From an uncultured Porphyromonadaceae bacterium (lineage in GTDB: Bacteria; Bacteroidota; Bacteroidia; Bacteroidales; Muribaculaceae), in contig URII01000013.1 of NCBI GenBank assembly GCA_900547825.1, forward strand, positions 1 through 43,506: DNA of 43,506 bases, given 5' to 3'. The translations under genes and the position numbers were made by a program. The notes under the pieces are model-generated. The model ran no database searches and had not been told where the DNA came from. It was given only the letters and a program-made list of their open reading frames with translations. Positions 1 to 7,603 of the stretch are shown piece after piece; within the stretch, counting starts at the first letter, position 1, and each line of letters opens with the position of its first letter.

Positions 1-170
1 CGACCACACAGGCCGCCAGTGCCCAAAATGAGAAACGACACAGACCGCCGCGATTTCGGCAGAACGCGGCCGCAGAAACGGTGAGGGGCAAGCAGCACCG
101 GCAACGAGTGGGGAAGAGCTTCCTCCTCGTTGTAGCAGGGCATCACTATGGCTATCCTATGCGGGGACAT
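1..170 (-). CDS. Family 2 glycosyltransferase, N-terminal fragment (cut by window start)
   Basis: An open frame starts at an ATG at 170 and runs off the left edge (56 codons visible). Residues 5-20 read RIAIVMPCYNEEEALP, the hallmark first beta strand and nucleotide-binding loop of GT2 (GT-A fold) glycosyltransferases, which transfer a sugar from an NDP- or polyprenyl-linked donor at the inner membrane. It starts 24 nt downstream of the proS stop on the same strand, so it may be co-transcribed with proS. Odd: where the family normally has V-D-D-G-S, about residues 45-52, this frame reads S-F-L-I-L-G-T-G, without the metal- and UDP-binding aspartates. This could be a degenerate member, a sequence error near a contig end, or a local frameshift. 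The family call rests only on the N-terminus. Confidence 0.6.
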   Translation of the reverse strand, partial: MSPHRIAIVMPCYNEEEALPHSLPVLLAPHRFCGRVLPKSRRSVSFLILGTGGLCG

Positions 171-194
171 GTTGTCGTCCTTGGAGTTGCGGGC

Positions 195-1676
195 TTAGTA
201 ATTGCGGGCGAAAAGTACCCGGCGTGCCGAGGGCTTGCCTGTTACCATACATTTGCCCGGCGTGGTGTCACCGTCAAGAGGAATACAGCGGATAGTGGCT
301 TTGGTTTCCTCTTTGATCTTGTCCTCCGTCTCGGGAGTGCCGTCCCAATGGGCCAGGATGAAACCGCCTTTCTCTATCTCTTCTTTGAATTCGTCGTATG
401 TCTCGACTGTACGTGTCATTGACTCCCGGAGATTGAGCGCTTTGGTGTAGATGTTCTGCTGGATCTCTTCAAGAAGAGCGGCCACGTGGTTCTCTATTCC
501 GTCGAGCGGTGCCGCGCTCTTTTCCAATGTGTCGCGGCGCATTACTTCTACTGTGCCGTTGTCTATGTCACGCTCGCCGAGCACTAACCTCACAGGCACA
601 CCTTTAAGTTCATAGTCGGCAAATTTGAATCCCGGACGTTTGTTTTCGGCATTGTCGTATTTGACACTGATACCCATTGATCTTAGTTTCGCTGCAATGG
701 GTTCCACCACGCTGTTGATCCGGTCAAGCTGTTCAGGTTTTTTGTAAACAGGTATTATCACCACTTGTATGGGGGCGAGATGCGGGGGGAGAACCAGTCC
801 GTTGTCATCGCTGTGGGTCATTATCAGCGCGCCCATAAGGCGGGTTGATACACCCCATGATGAAGCCCATACATATTCGGGTTTATTCTCCTTATTTACA
901 AATGTCACGTCGAAAGCTTTGGCGAAGTTCTGTCCCAAGAAGTGTGATGTGCCGCTTTGCAGTGCTTTGCCATCCTGCATCATAGCCTCGATGGTGTAGG
1001 TGTCGATAGCTCCGGCGAACCGCTCGTTGGCTGATTTGACACCTTTTATCACAGGCACAGCCATATATTTTTCGGCGAAGTCGGCATAAACGTTTATCAT
1101 CTGCTTGGTGCGGGCCTCGGCTTCCTCTGCGGTGGCATGGGCGGTGTGGCCTTCCTGCCAAAGGAATTCGGCTGTGCGCAGGAACATGCGTGTACGCATT
1201 TCCCAACGCATCACATTTGCCCATTGGTTGCAGAGAATGGGCAGATCACGGTAGCTGTGGATCCAGTTCTTGTATGTGCCCCATATTATTGTCTCTGATG
1301 TGGGTCGCACTATGAGTTCCTCCTCCAGGCGTGCATCGGGATCCACTACCACTCCGTTGCCGTTGGGGTCGTTTTTCAACCGGTAATGGGTCACCACGGC
1401 GCATTCCTTGGCAAACCCTTCCACATGCTCGGCTTCGCGGCAAAGATAGGATTTAGGTATTAACAGCGGAAAATAGGCATTCTGAACACCGGTTTCTTTG
1501 AACATGCTGTCAAGCACATGTTGCATTTTTTCCCATATTGCATAACCGTAGGGTTTGATCACCATGCAGCCTCTTACAGCCGACTGTTCGGCGAGATCTG
1601 CCTTGACCACAAGTTCGTTATACCATCGTGAATAGTCCACACTCCTTTTGGTGAGGTCTTTGAGTTCTGTTGCCAT
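195..1676 (-). CDS. proS: Prolyl-tRNA synthetase (archaeal/eukaryote-type)
   Basis: The 493-residue protein charges tRNA-Pro with proline in the cytoplasm. Class II synthetase motifs are visible: motif 2 region RPTSETIIWGTY near residue 125 followed by the QWANVMRWEMRTRMFLRTAEF block and EGHTAHAT; then an anticodon-binding domain (about 300-400) and the C-terminal alpha/beta domain ending in a tyrosine, as in the archaeal/eukaryotic-type ProRS used by Bacteroidota. Its length fits that type and it lacks the ~180-residue INS editing insertion of the E. coli type. The ATG at 1676 is preceded by a good promoter (1711-1741), giving a leader of about 30 nt. A glycosyltransferase start lies just downstream on the same strand. 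Confidence 0.96.
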   Translation of the reverse strand: MATELKDLTKRSVDYSRWYNELVVKADLAEQSAVRGCMVIKPYGYAIWEKMQHVLDSMFKETGVQNAYFPLLIPKSYLCREAEHVEGFAKECAVVTHYRLKNDPNGNGVVVDPDARLEEELIVRPTSETIIWGTYKNWIHSYRDLPILCNQWANVMRWEMRTRMFLRTAEFLWQEGHTAHATAEEAEARTKQMINVYADFAEKYMAVPVIKGVKSANERFAGAIDTYTIEAMMQDGKALQSGTSHFLGQNFAKAFDVTFVNKENKPEYVWASSWGVSTRLMGALIMTHSDDNGLVLPPHLAPIQVVIIPVYKKPEQLDRINSVVEPIAAKLRSMGISVKYDNAENKRPGFKFADYELKGVPVRLVLGERDIDNGTVEVMRRDTLEKSAAPLDGIENHVAALLEEIQQNIYTKALNLRESMTRTVETYDEFKEEIEKGGFILAHWDGTPETEDKIKEETKATIRCIPLDGDTTPGKCMVTGKPSARRVLFARNY

Positions 1677-1710
1677 TGCTGTTATATCGGTAGTTTGTTT
1701 TATTGATGTG

Positions 1711-1741
1711 CAAAATTACAAAAAAATAACGATATGCCAAT
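1711..1741 (-). promoter_or_regulatory. Promoter of proS (Bacteroidota type)
   Basis: On the minus strand the -7 element TAatTTTG lies at 1718-1711. An ATTG at 1741-1738 sits 19 nt upstream as a likely -33 box. The predicted start of transcription near 1708 gives a leader of about 30 nt before the proS ATG. Confidence 0.6.
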
Positions 1742-1746
1742 GTCGG

Positions 1747-1763
1747 GCTTATTGTGAATAAGC
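1747..1763 (-). terminator. Possible weak terminator after the OmpA-like gene
   Basis: GCTTATT (1747-1753) and AATAAGC (1757-1763) form a perfect 7-bp stem with a 3-nt loop, 12 nt past the stop of the OmpA-like gene. No clear T-run follows on the minus strand, so this may only be an RNA 3' end structure. Confidence 0.3.
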
Positions 1764-1774
1764 ACGGATGCGGT

Positions 1775-2431
1775 TCAGGGCTTGAGTTTTCTGTTGTGGG
1801 CCAGTGTTATCATTTTCGGCCCCGGCACAAAGAAAAATTCTATTCTGCGGTTGCGGCTTCGGTTTGCTCTTGTGTCATTAGGCACCAACGGCGCTATTTC
1901 GCCCATATCATAGTTGATAATGAACTGACGCTCATCGATTTTCTGATCATCGATCAGCCATGAATAGATTGTCTGGCTGCGTGCTGAAGCAAGCTCAGAG
2001 ATATATTCGGGCGAGCCGGTGTCGTCGGTATGCACGGAAAACACTAATTTGTACATTTCGGGGTCGCTGAGTAACCGTAGCAGCGGTTTAAGCACCTTCG
2101 GGCCTTCGGGCATAAGCAATGTGTCGTTTGGGAAAAACAGTTTGTCCGTAGGCACTGTCACCACCATTACCTCACCGTTACGCATCAGTTCCACTATGTA
2201 GTCGTTCTTCAGGCGGTCCGCCTGTGCCCCCACATATTTTACTATGGCCTTATGCTCGTTCTTGCCTACTTTCGGAGTGGCAAGATTTTCCTCAAGATCC
2301 ATGTCCAATGCGGCCGCCTCGTCATAGCCGGCATATGGATCTTCGAAAGCATCCTGTGCCCCGTTGGCACAGGGGGTGAGGATTGATGCAGTCAGAATCA
2401 GGATGCAGATTTTAAATAAGCGAATTTTCAT
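1775..2431 (-). CDS. OmpA-family C-terminal domain protein, exported
   Basis: 218 residues. A signal peptide (about residues 1-24, K-R start then a hydrophobic run) is followed by an acidic linker and a C-terminal OmpA/MotB-like peptidoglycan-binding domain (about 100-205). Family landmarks are the NDTLLMPEG strand, VHTDDTGSPEYISELASARS with the conserved D and R, a WL pair, and the end N-RSRNRRIEFF, matching the NRRVE signature. It probably sits in the periplasm bound to peptidoglycan; the sequence LTPC near residue 21 is a poor lipobox. Its ATG lies inside the last codons of the upstream 100-residue gene (20-nt overlap), which suggests translational coupling. No outer-membrane beta-barrel is visible, so it is not a full OmpA porin. 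Confidence 0.82.
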   Translation of the reverse strand: MKIRLFKICILILTASILTPCANGAQDAFEDPYAGYDEAAALDMDLEENLATPKVGKNEHKAIVKYVGAQADRLKNDYIVELMRNGEVMVVTVPTDKLFFPNDTLLMPEGPKVLKPLLRLLSDPEMYKLVFSVHTDDTGSPEYISELASARSQTIYSWLIDDQKIDERQFIINYDMGEIAPLVPNDTRANRSRNRRIEFFFVPGPKMITLAHNRKLKP

Positions 2432-2714
2432 ATTCTATTTCTGCGGTTACTATTTCATCAACATCATCAGGGTCGATAAGGTTGCCGCTGTCCTTGGCAA
2501 GCATTTTTTTGACATGCGCTGTTATGGTGGCTATATCGTCCGCCTCATCAGTGTCATCATCGTTGATATCGAATGCGGTGAGACCGGCTTCATCGTAGTA
2601 GTCCCAGATAATGTCGATTACGTTAAGTATATCGTCATAGTCATAATCCTTGCATGCTGCCTCGGCAAGGCGATTTTTTATAAAAGCGATAGCTTTGTCT
2701 TCGTCGAATTCCAT
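2412..2714 (-). CDS. Small acidic protein of unknown function
   Basis: 100 residues, strongly acidic, with repeated Asp/Glu/Tyr (for example KDYDYDD near 22 and INDDDTDEADD near 50), no signal peptide and no membrane segment. I do not recognise the family. Predicted helices at both ends with a central D-rich stretch suggest a small soluble cytoplasmic protein. It has its own strong promoter (2745-2776), is the first gene of a two-gene unit, and its 3' end overlaps the start of the OmpA-like gene by 20 nt. The overlap and the promoter support it as a real gene rather than chance. The acidic repeats could bind a cation or mimic nucleic acid, but that is speculation. Confidence 0.75.
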   Translation of the reverse strand: MEFDEDKAIAFIKNRLAEAACKDYDYDDILNVIDIIWDYYDEAGLTAFDINDDDTDEADDIATITAHVKKMLAKDSGNLIDPDDVDEIVTAEIEYENSLI

Positions 2715-2744
2715 TGTCGCAATATATTAGGATATAGATTAAAG

Positions 2745-2776
2745 CAAATGTACGGCATAAATTCGTAGTGTGCAAA
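2745..2776 (-). promoter_or_regulatory. Promoter of the acidic protein / OmpA-like unit
   Basis: Minus strand: TTTG at 2776-2773, a 20-nt spacer, then TAcaTTTG at 2752-2745. This matches the Bacteroidota primary sigma consensus exactly. The leader to the ATG at 2714 is about 28 nt. Confidence 0.75.
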
Positions 2777-2794
2777 TACTTTTTATAAAATTGA

Positions 2795-2833
2795 CACAGG
2801 CAGTTCCGGATATTATGGGCGGAACTGCCTGTG
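2795..2833 (-). terminator. Terminator downstream of fabG
   Basis: A perfect 14-bp stem (2795-2808 with 2820-2833, cacaggcagttccg and its complement) encloses an 11-nt loop. Read on the minus strand it is followed by a T-rich stretch (TCAATTTTAT), as expected for intrinsic termination after fabG. Confidence 0.8.
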
Positions 2834-2855
2834 CCAATTATAAATGAGAGGTGGA

Positions 2856-3602
2856 TTACATGTTCATTCCGCCGTCTACCTGTATTACTTGTCCTGTAAC
2901 ATAGCTTGACATGTCGCTGGCAAGGAATGTTGCCACATCGGCAATGTCTTCGGGCTTGCCTCCGCGACGCAGAGGTATTTTCTTGGTCCATTCGGCACGT
3001 ACATCGTCGGGCAGAGCTGCGGTCATGGCAGTTTCGATGAATCCCGGGGCAATGGCATTGGCGCGTATACCGCGTGATCCCACTTCCTGTGCTATGCTCT
3101 TGGCCAAAGCTATGAGTCCGGCCTTTGAGGCGGCATAGTTGGCCTGACCTGCATTGCCATGCACGCCTACCACCGACGCCATGTTGATTATGCTTCCCGA
3201 ACGCTGACGCAGCATTATGGGAAGCACGGCGTTGATGAAATTGAACGCGCTTTTCAGGTTCACTGCTATCACAGCATCCCACTGTGCCTCAGTCATGCGC
3301 ATCATCAGGCCGTCCTTCGTTATTCCGGCATTGTTTACGAGTATATCGATGGAGCCGAAGTCCTTGTGAACTTCGTTTACCACTTCTTTGGTCTGTGCGA
3401 AGTCGGCGGCGTTGGATGCATAACCTTTGACTTTCACGCCGAGAGCGGCTATTTCATTTTCGGTGGCTTTGCCGTTTTCATCAATTACCAGATCGGTGAA
3501 TGCGATGTTTGCGCCTTCGCGGGCAAATCTGAGCGCCAATGCTTTTCCTATGCCGCGTGCGGCTCCGGTTATGAGCGCTGTTTTTCCTTCAAGTAGTTTC
3601 AT
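2856..3602 (-). CDS. fabG: 3-oxoacyl-[acyl-carrier-protein] reductase
   Basis: 248 residues, a classical short-chain dehydrogenase/reductase that reduces 3-oxoacyl-ACP to 3-hydroxyacyl-ACP with NADPH in fatty acid elongation. The Rossmann motif TGAARGIG is at 12-19, NNAG at 90-93, and the catalytic tetrad is N115, S143, Y156, K160 (YAASK). The C-terminal IQVDGGMNM is the usual FabG end. It lies 70 nt downstream of a KASIII gene on the same strand, and a -7 box in that gap suggests it can also be transcribed alone. A strong terminator follows. Substrate assignment is from family and context; a related SDR role cannot be excluded. Confidence 0.93.
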   Translation of the reverse strand: MKLLEGKTALITGAARGIGKALALRFAREGANIAFTDLVIDENGKATENEIAALGVKVKGYASNAADFAQTKEVVNEVHKDFGSIDILVNNAGITKDGLMMRMTEAQWDAVIAVNLKSAFNFINAVLPIMLRQRSGSIINMASVVGVHGNAGQANYAASKAGLIALAKSIAQEVGSRGIRANAIAPGFIETAMTAALPDDVRAEWTKKIPLRRGGKPEDIADVATFLASDMSSYVTGQVIQVDGGMNM

Positions 3603-3657
3603 TGCTTTATATATGAGAATGATTCAGAAATCCTTGTGATGTGGATTTTTCAGGTTG

Positions 3658-3665
3658 CAAATATA
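3658..3665 (-). promoter_or_regulatory. Candidate -7 element for fabG
   Basis: TAtaTTTG on the minus strand at 3665-3658, about 55 nt before the fabG ATG. A TGTG 19 nt upstream is a poor -33 match. Confidence 0.5.
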
Positions 3666-3672
3666 GCGAATT

Positions 3673-4617
3673 TTATATTTCTATCACACATGCACCGCAT
3701 GAATATCCTCCGCCGAAAACTGTCAGTCCCACGTTTTCGCCTTTTTTGAATTTGTCGCGGTTCTGTGCGAACACTATTCCGGCTGATGCTGATCCGGTGT
3801 TGCCTAACTCTGCTATGTTGTTGATGAAATGATCATCGCTCAGACCGAGTTGCCGTGCCACCTGGGCTACTATGCGGGCATTGGCCTGATGGCATATTAT
3901 ATAGTCGAGTTCCGACGGAGTCCGGTTTAGAGGTGCTGTGGTTTTATCCAATGCCTCGATCATATATTTGCAGGCATGCAGGAACACATCGCGTCCGTCA
4001 GGCATGGTTATGCCTGATTCGCGTGGACGTAATTTGACCCCTTCAGGTCCTTTTCCTATATGGCCGAGTGCCCGGGTGTATATATGTGATATGCGTGGCT
4101 CGTTTTCGTTGGCCTGTTCCTTGGAGATGAAGAATGCCACGGCACCGTCGCCCCACAGATGTCCGCATTTGGGATCCGATTCGTTGGCATAATATGTGTT
4201 GTGTTCCGAGCTGATGAGCAGCGCCTTGCTGGCTTTCCCCATGGCAAAGTATCCTTCCACCACCTCCATGCCGTTGATAAGTGATGAACATGCGGAGGTC
4301 ACGGCCACAGCCTTGGCATCAGTTATTCCAAATTTACGCTGTGCTTCATGGGCCAATGTGGCCACCGTATCTACAGGAGAATAAGCGGCCGCGACAATGA
4401 GATCCACTTCGTTTATGTCGTAGGGCAGGGAGTTCAAGGCATTCTCTACCGCCTCTATTCCCATGCTGATCTGATCTTCACCTGCTGCGGCTTTTGAGCG
4501 TGTTTTTATACCTGTGCGTTTGGTTATCCATTCGTCCGACAGCCCGTTGATAGATTCGAAGTAGGAGTTGGGCACACGTTCGGACGGGATGTAAAAGCCT
4601 GTTGCGTTTATATACAT
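3673..4617 (-). CDS. 3-oxoacyl-ACP synthase III (KASIII, FabH-like)
   Basis: 314 residues, a thiolase-fold condensing enzyme that joins an acyl-CoA starter to malonyl-ACP. The KASIII triad is visible: C110 in TSACSS, H243 in ICHQAN and N273 in GNTGSAS. The C-terminal FGGGYSCGACVI also fits the family. It sits between a TetR regulator (53 nt upstream) and fabG (70 nt downstream) on the same strand. Regulator, KAS and reductase together suggest a controlled fatty-acid branch, for instance starter choice or membrane lipid adjustment, rather than just the housekeeping set; whether another fabH exists in the genome cannot be seen here. I leave the symbol blank for that reason. Confidence 0.9.
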   Translation of the reverse strand: MYINATGFYIPSERVPNSYFESINGLSDEWITKRTGIKTRSKAAAGEDQISMGIEAVENALNSLPYDINEVDLIVAAAYSPVDTVATLAHEAQRKFGITDAKAVAVTSACSSLINGMEVVEGYFAMGKASKALLISSEHNTYYANESDPKCGHLWGDGAVAFFISKEQANENEPRISHIYTRALGHIGKGPEGVKLRPRESGITMPDGRDVFLHACKYMIEALDKTTAPLNRTPSELDYIICHQANARIVAQVARQLGLSDDHFINNIAELGNTGSASAGIVFAQNRDKFKKGENVGLTVFGGGYSCGACVIEI

Positions 4618-4669
4618 GGATAGTTATAGTTGATTATGGATAATTATGGGTATTTGGAAAAAATCTCGG

Positions 4670-5257
4670 TTAATGTTTCGTCACTACCGCCTGCATTATG
4701 AAAGCGATTATGTTGTCGCGTATTTCGGCCGGTGATGAATCCATGTCGGAAAAATTGTCGCGTATATACGAGAAATCCACCCCCTGGAAAGTCATACGCT
4801 CCACCGATACCAATCTACGGGCCTGAACCGGGTCGAAATCCCCGCTTTTTATTCCTTTTGTCAGTATGTCGTTGAGTATGGCATGTTCTTTTTCCAATGC
4901 CATTTTACGCATACGCTCCATCCGCCTGTAATCGCGTCCGAAAAGTGACAGGATAGTGTCGCGTTTCTGGAATGAATTGATTATCAGCTCGAAGCGTGCT
5001 TTGAGATAATGCTCTAATTTTTCAGCAGGAGCTATTTCCAATGCAGCTATTTCGCGCAGACGTTTCACAAGGTTTTCGCTTTCGCGTTCCACTACGGCGT
5101 TGTAGATCTCCCGTTTGTTCTTAAAGTAAGTGTAGATTGTGCGCCGTCCTTTTTCCGAGGCTGACGCTATATCGTTCATTGTGGTGTTCTCTATGCCTTT
5201 ATGGGCAAAGAGCTGGCGGGCCACTTCAATTAATCTGTCACGTGTTTTTGTCACCAT
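4670..5257 (-). CDS. TetR/AcrR-family transcriptional regulator
   Basis: About 195 residues. The N-terminal 50 residues form the TetR helix-turn-helix (RDRLIEVARQLF, then NTTMNDIASASEKGRRTIYTYFKNKREIY); the rest is a helical ligand-binding domain without a named match. I chose the ATG at 5257 because it puts the HTH near the N-terminus as in relatives; an in-frame ATG at 5272 would add five residues (MCATC). It heads a KASIII-fabG run and is divergent from dacB. Likely role (inference): an acyl-CoA or fatty-acid responsive repressor of the downstream genes and possibly its own promoter. Confidence 0.88.
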   Translation of the reverse strand: MVTKTRDRLIEVARQLFAHKGIENTTMNDIASASEKGRRTIYTYFKNKREIYNAVVERESENLVKRLREIAALEIAPAEKLEHYLKARFELIINSFQKRDTILSLFGRDYRRMERMRKMALEKEHAILNDILTKGIKSGDFDPVQARRLVSVERMTFQGVDFSYIRDNFSDMDSSPAEIRDNIIAFIMQAVVTKH

Positions 5258-5286
5258 ACAGGTTGCACACATTTGTTAAAACTGTG

Positions 5287-5345
5287 CGAAATTACACATT
5301 TTTATTTAATCGCGGACTATTATCCTTGGAAAATTTGTAATTTCG
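5287..5345. promoter_or_regulatory. Divergent tetR/dacB promoter region with inverted repeat
   Basis: cgaaattac (5287-5295) and gtaatttcg (5337-5345) are perfect 9-bp inverted copies. Each contains TAatTTCG, one base off the -7 consensus, pointing outward towards tetR and dacB respectively. They could be mirrored -7 boxes, an operator, or both. No convincing -33 boxes are present. Confidence 0.4.
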
Positions 5346-5363
5346 TATGTTAATTTAATTGCA

Positions 5364-6749
5364 GTGATTTTATCCGTAAATAAATATTTGAGATTTTTGC
5401 TTGCTATTTTCTTGTTTTTCAGTGTTCTACCGATAGCTGAAGGGCAGGGGACACCGCCTGTATCCATTTATGGAGGCAGCGATGCTGTGGTGGGATTATA
5501 CATTGAGGATCTCTCCGACGGTAATGTCATCGTGAAGTCCAACTCCGAGAAATCCATGATCCCGGCAAGTATAATGAAAGCGTTGACCTCGGCCACAGCC
5601 CTCTCGATCTTTGATCCCGAAGGAACGTTCCGGACTCCGGTCACTACTACAGGTGCCATTCGTAATGGGGTTATAGAGGGTGATATTGTAATCTCCACTA
5701 TCGGGGATCCCACGGTGGAGTCGCGGCATTTTCCGTCAAAACTCGGATTCGCCGACAGTGTGGTCAAGCATCTGAAAGGGCTTCATGTTACTGAGATCAA
5801 AGGGAGTGTGGTTATTGACGAGAAAGGATTTAAAGATGAGTCAACCCCGCAGGGATGGCTTGACGAGGACATAACGGCTCTTTATGGAGCCGGCCTGTAT
5901 GCGTCGAATTTCCGTGACAACCATGTGGTGCTGAAACTCCCGTCGAAAGAAACGGTGCCGGTTACTCCGGCCCTTAAAATAAATGTCAATCCCTCTAAGG
6001 AGCGTCTTAAAGTGTCGCGCAAACGTGATACGAAAGTTTATGAAATTACCGGACGTATCCCGTCGAAAGGATTCGCGTCCAAATACACTAATCCGGCTCC
6101 AGGGTCGGCTATGAGGGCCGAGGTGCTTGACCGCATCCGCTCGGCAGGAATTAAGATAAGCGATGATGCTTCCGGTATAAAGAAAGGGACACGTGATCTG
6201 TATGTACATCATTCTCCACGTGTTATGGATGTGCTGCGTAGCCTCATGTTCCGTAGCGACAATATGATGGCGGAGGGAATGCTCAGGTCAACATTGCCGG
6301 GGCGCACCCGTGATGACGCCGCGCGGCGTGAACTGGAAATGTGGCGCGGACGGGGCCTTGACACGGATGGAGTTACCGTAAAGGATGGTAGCGGCCTCTC
6401 GCGCATGGACCGTATGACGCCTAAATTCATGGCTGAATTGCTTAAATGGATGGCTTGCAGTGATATGCGCGATGAATACACATCATTGTTTCCAAGGGCC
6501 GGAATGGAAGGCACCATGCGTCGTTTTCTCAAAGGCACGCCTTTGGAGGGCCGTATAGCCATGAAAACCGGAAGCATGCGTGGTGTGCAGTGCTTTGCCG
6601 GTTACAAACTTGATGACAACGATAAGCCTACACATGTAGTGGTGATCATGGTCAACAATTTCTCGGTAGGGCGTGATAAACTCCGCAGGGAGATTTCCGA
6701 TATGCTTCTGAGCACGTTTGACATAGATTGGGTGGCTTTCGGTCAATAA
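5364..6749 (+). CDS. dacB: D-alanyl-D-alanine carboxypeptidase/endopeptidase (PBP4 family)
   Basis: 461 residues, peptidase family S13, trimming stem peptides or cutting 4-3 cross-links of peptidoglycan in the periplasm. A signal peptide/hydrophobic segment spans about 8-27. The penicillin-binding motifs are in order: SxxK at S69-I-M-K72, SxN at S298-D-N300, and KTG at 401-403. The large insert between SxxK and SxN is typical of PBP4. The start is GTG at 5364; the nearby ATG at 5347 runs into a stop after three codons. It leads a plus-strand run (270-residue protein, rsmI, lipoprotein, U32 protein). Confidence 0.93.
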   Translation: MILSVNKYLRFLLAIFLFFSVLPIAEGQGTPPVSIYGGSDAVVGLYIEDLSDGNVIVKSNSEKSMIPASIMKALTSATALSIFDPEGTFRTPVTTTGAIRNGVIEGDIVISTIGDPTVESRHFPSKLGFADSVVKHLKGLHVTEIKGSVVIDEKGFKDESTPQGWLDEDITALYGAGLYASNFRDNHVVLKLPSKETVPVTPALKINVNPSKERLKVSRKRDTKVYEITGRIPSKGFASKYTNPAPGSAMRAEVLDRIRSAGIKISDDASGIKKGTRDLYVHHSPRVMDVLRSLMFRSDNMMAEGMLRSTLPGRTRDDAARRELEMWRGRGLDTDGVTVKDGSGLSRMDRMTPKFMAELLKWMACSDMRDEYTSLFPRAGMEGTMRRFLKGTPLEGRIAMKTGSMRGVQCFAGYKLDDNDKPTHVVVIMVNNFSVGRDKLRREISDMLLSTFDIDWVAFGQ

Positions 6750-6783
6750 TGTAATTAAATACACATTATAGCAAAATTATAAT

Positions 6784-7596
6784 ATGGATTCAGAAATATG
6801 CGATGTATCATCGGCGGGATTGGACGGAATGTTTAATCTCAGCCTTGAGATAGAGGGACTTATATCGCTTCTTGTCACACGTGGTGATATGGCTCCCGAA
6901 GAGATATATGTATTGCTTCGTGAAAAGACAAGACTGCTGAATGACGGAATTGACCGTATAGTGGCGTCGCGCCTCGGCGAGGAAGTGCCCGATGTCCATA
7001 GTGTGGAGACAAAAGATTCTGCTGCCGCCCGTGAAAAAGCTGAACTGGAACGCTACATGGCATCTATTCCTGCTATTCCCGGTTTATCCGAGATATTTGA
7101 TCAGGATTGTGACTATATGCCCGAAGAACCGTGTGCCGACATAATGATGTCGGGAGCGATAACTCAGGAGGCTGCGGATGAGGAATGTACTTGCTGTGAG
7201 GATGAACGTGTTAAAGATAACGAGGCTGTGGGACAGGCCGAGGAATTTGAACTGTCGGAAGATGCCGGTTTGGATATTCCTGTGGAACCCGTGCCGCAAC
7301 ATTGCGAGGAGGTAGTGGTTGAAACTAAAGAGCCGGAACAAGAACCTCACAAAGTCAATAGGCATTCGGAAACCGATATTCGTAAATTGTTTACGCTTAA
7401 CGACAAATTCCGCTTCCGCCGCGAACTGTTCGGCAACAGCGAGATGGAGTTTGTGGATGCTCTTAATACGGTGAGAGCAATGCATTCCATGGCCGAGGCT
7501 GAGGATTATTTCTATAATGATCTTGAGTGGAATGCCGAAATTGAGGAAGTGAAGGATTTCATGCAGGTGATCCAGCAATATTTTGGCGACAGATAA
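6784..7596 (+). CDS. Conserved Bacteroidales protein of unknown function, acidic linker
   Basis: 270 residues, no signal peptide or membrane helix. Three parts: a helical N-terminal domain (about 12-65, FNLSLEIEGLISLLVTRGD then a helix ending near LLREK), a low-complexity Glu/Asp-rich middle (about 105-195, including a CTCC tetrad near 145), and a compact basic/aromatic C-terminal domain (about 200-268, LNDKFRFRRELFGNSEMEF, then a helix pair ending VIQQYFGDR). The two-domain plus linker layout suggests an adaptor or scaffold. It lies 34 nt after dacB and its stop is 7 nt before rsmI. I recall similar proteins in other Bacteroidales but know no function; nothing here suggests an enzyme. Confidence 0.8.
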   Translation: MDSEICDVSSAGLDGMFNLSLEIEGLISLLVTRGDMAPEEIYVLLREKTRLLNDGIDRIVASRLGEEVPDVHSVETKDSAAAREKAELERYMASIPAIPGLSEIFDQDCDYMPEEPCADIMMSGAITQEAADEECTCCEDERVKDNEAVGQAEEFELSEDAGLDIPVEPVPQHCEEVVVETKEPEQEPHKVNRHSETDIRKLFTLNDKFRFRRELFGNSEMEFVDALNTVRAMHSMAEAEDYFYNDLEWNAEIEEVKDFMQVIQQYFGDR

Positions 7597-7603
7597 CAGA
7601 ACT

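Noticed and set aside
2641..3282. 213-codon frame in another frame on the fabG strand
   Set aside because: Arg/His/Cys-rich low-sense protein inside fabG; fabG carries all catalytic residues.
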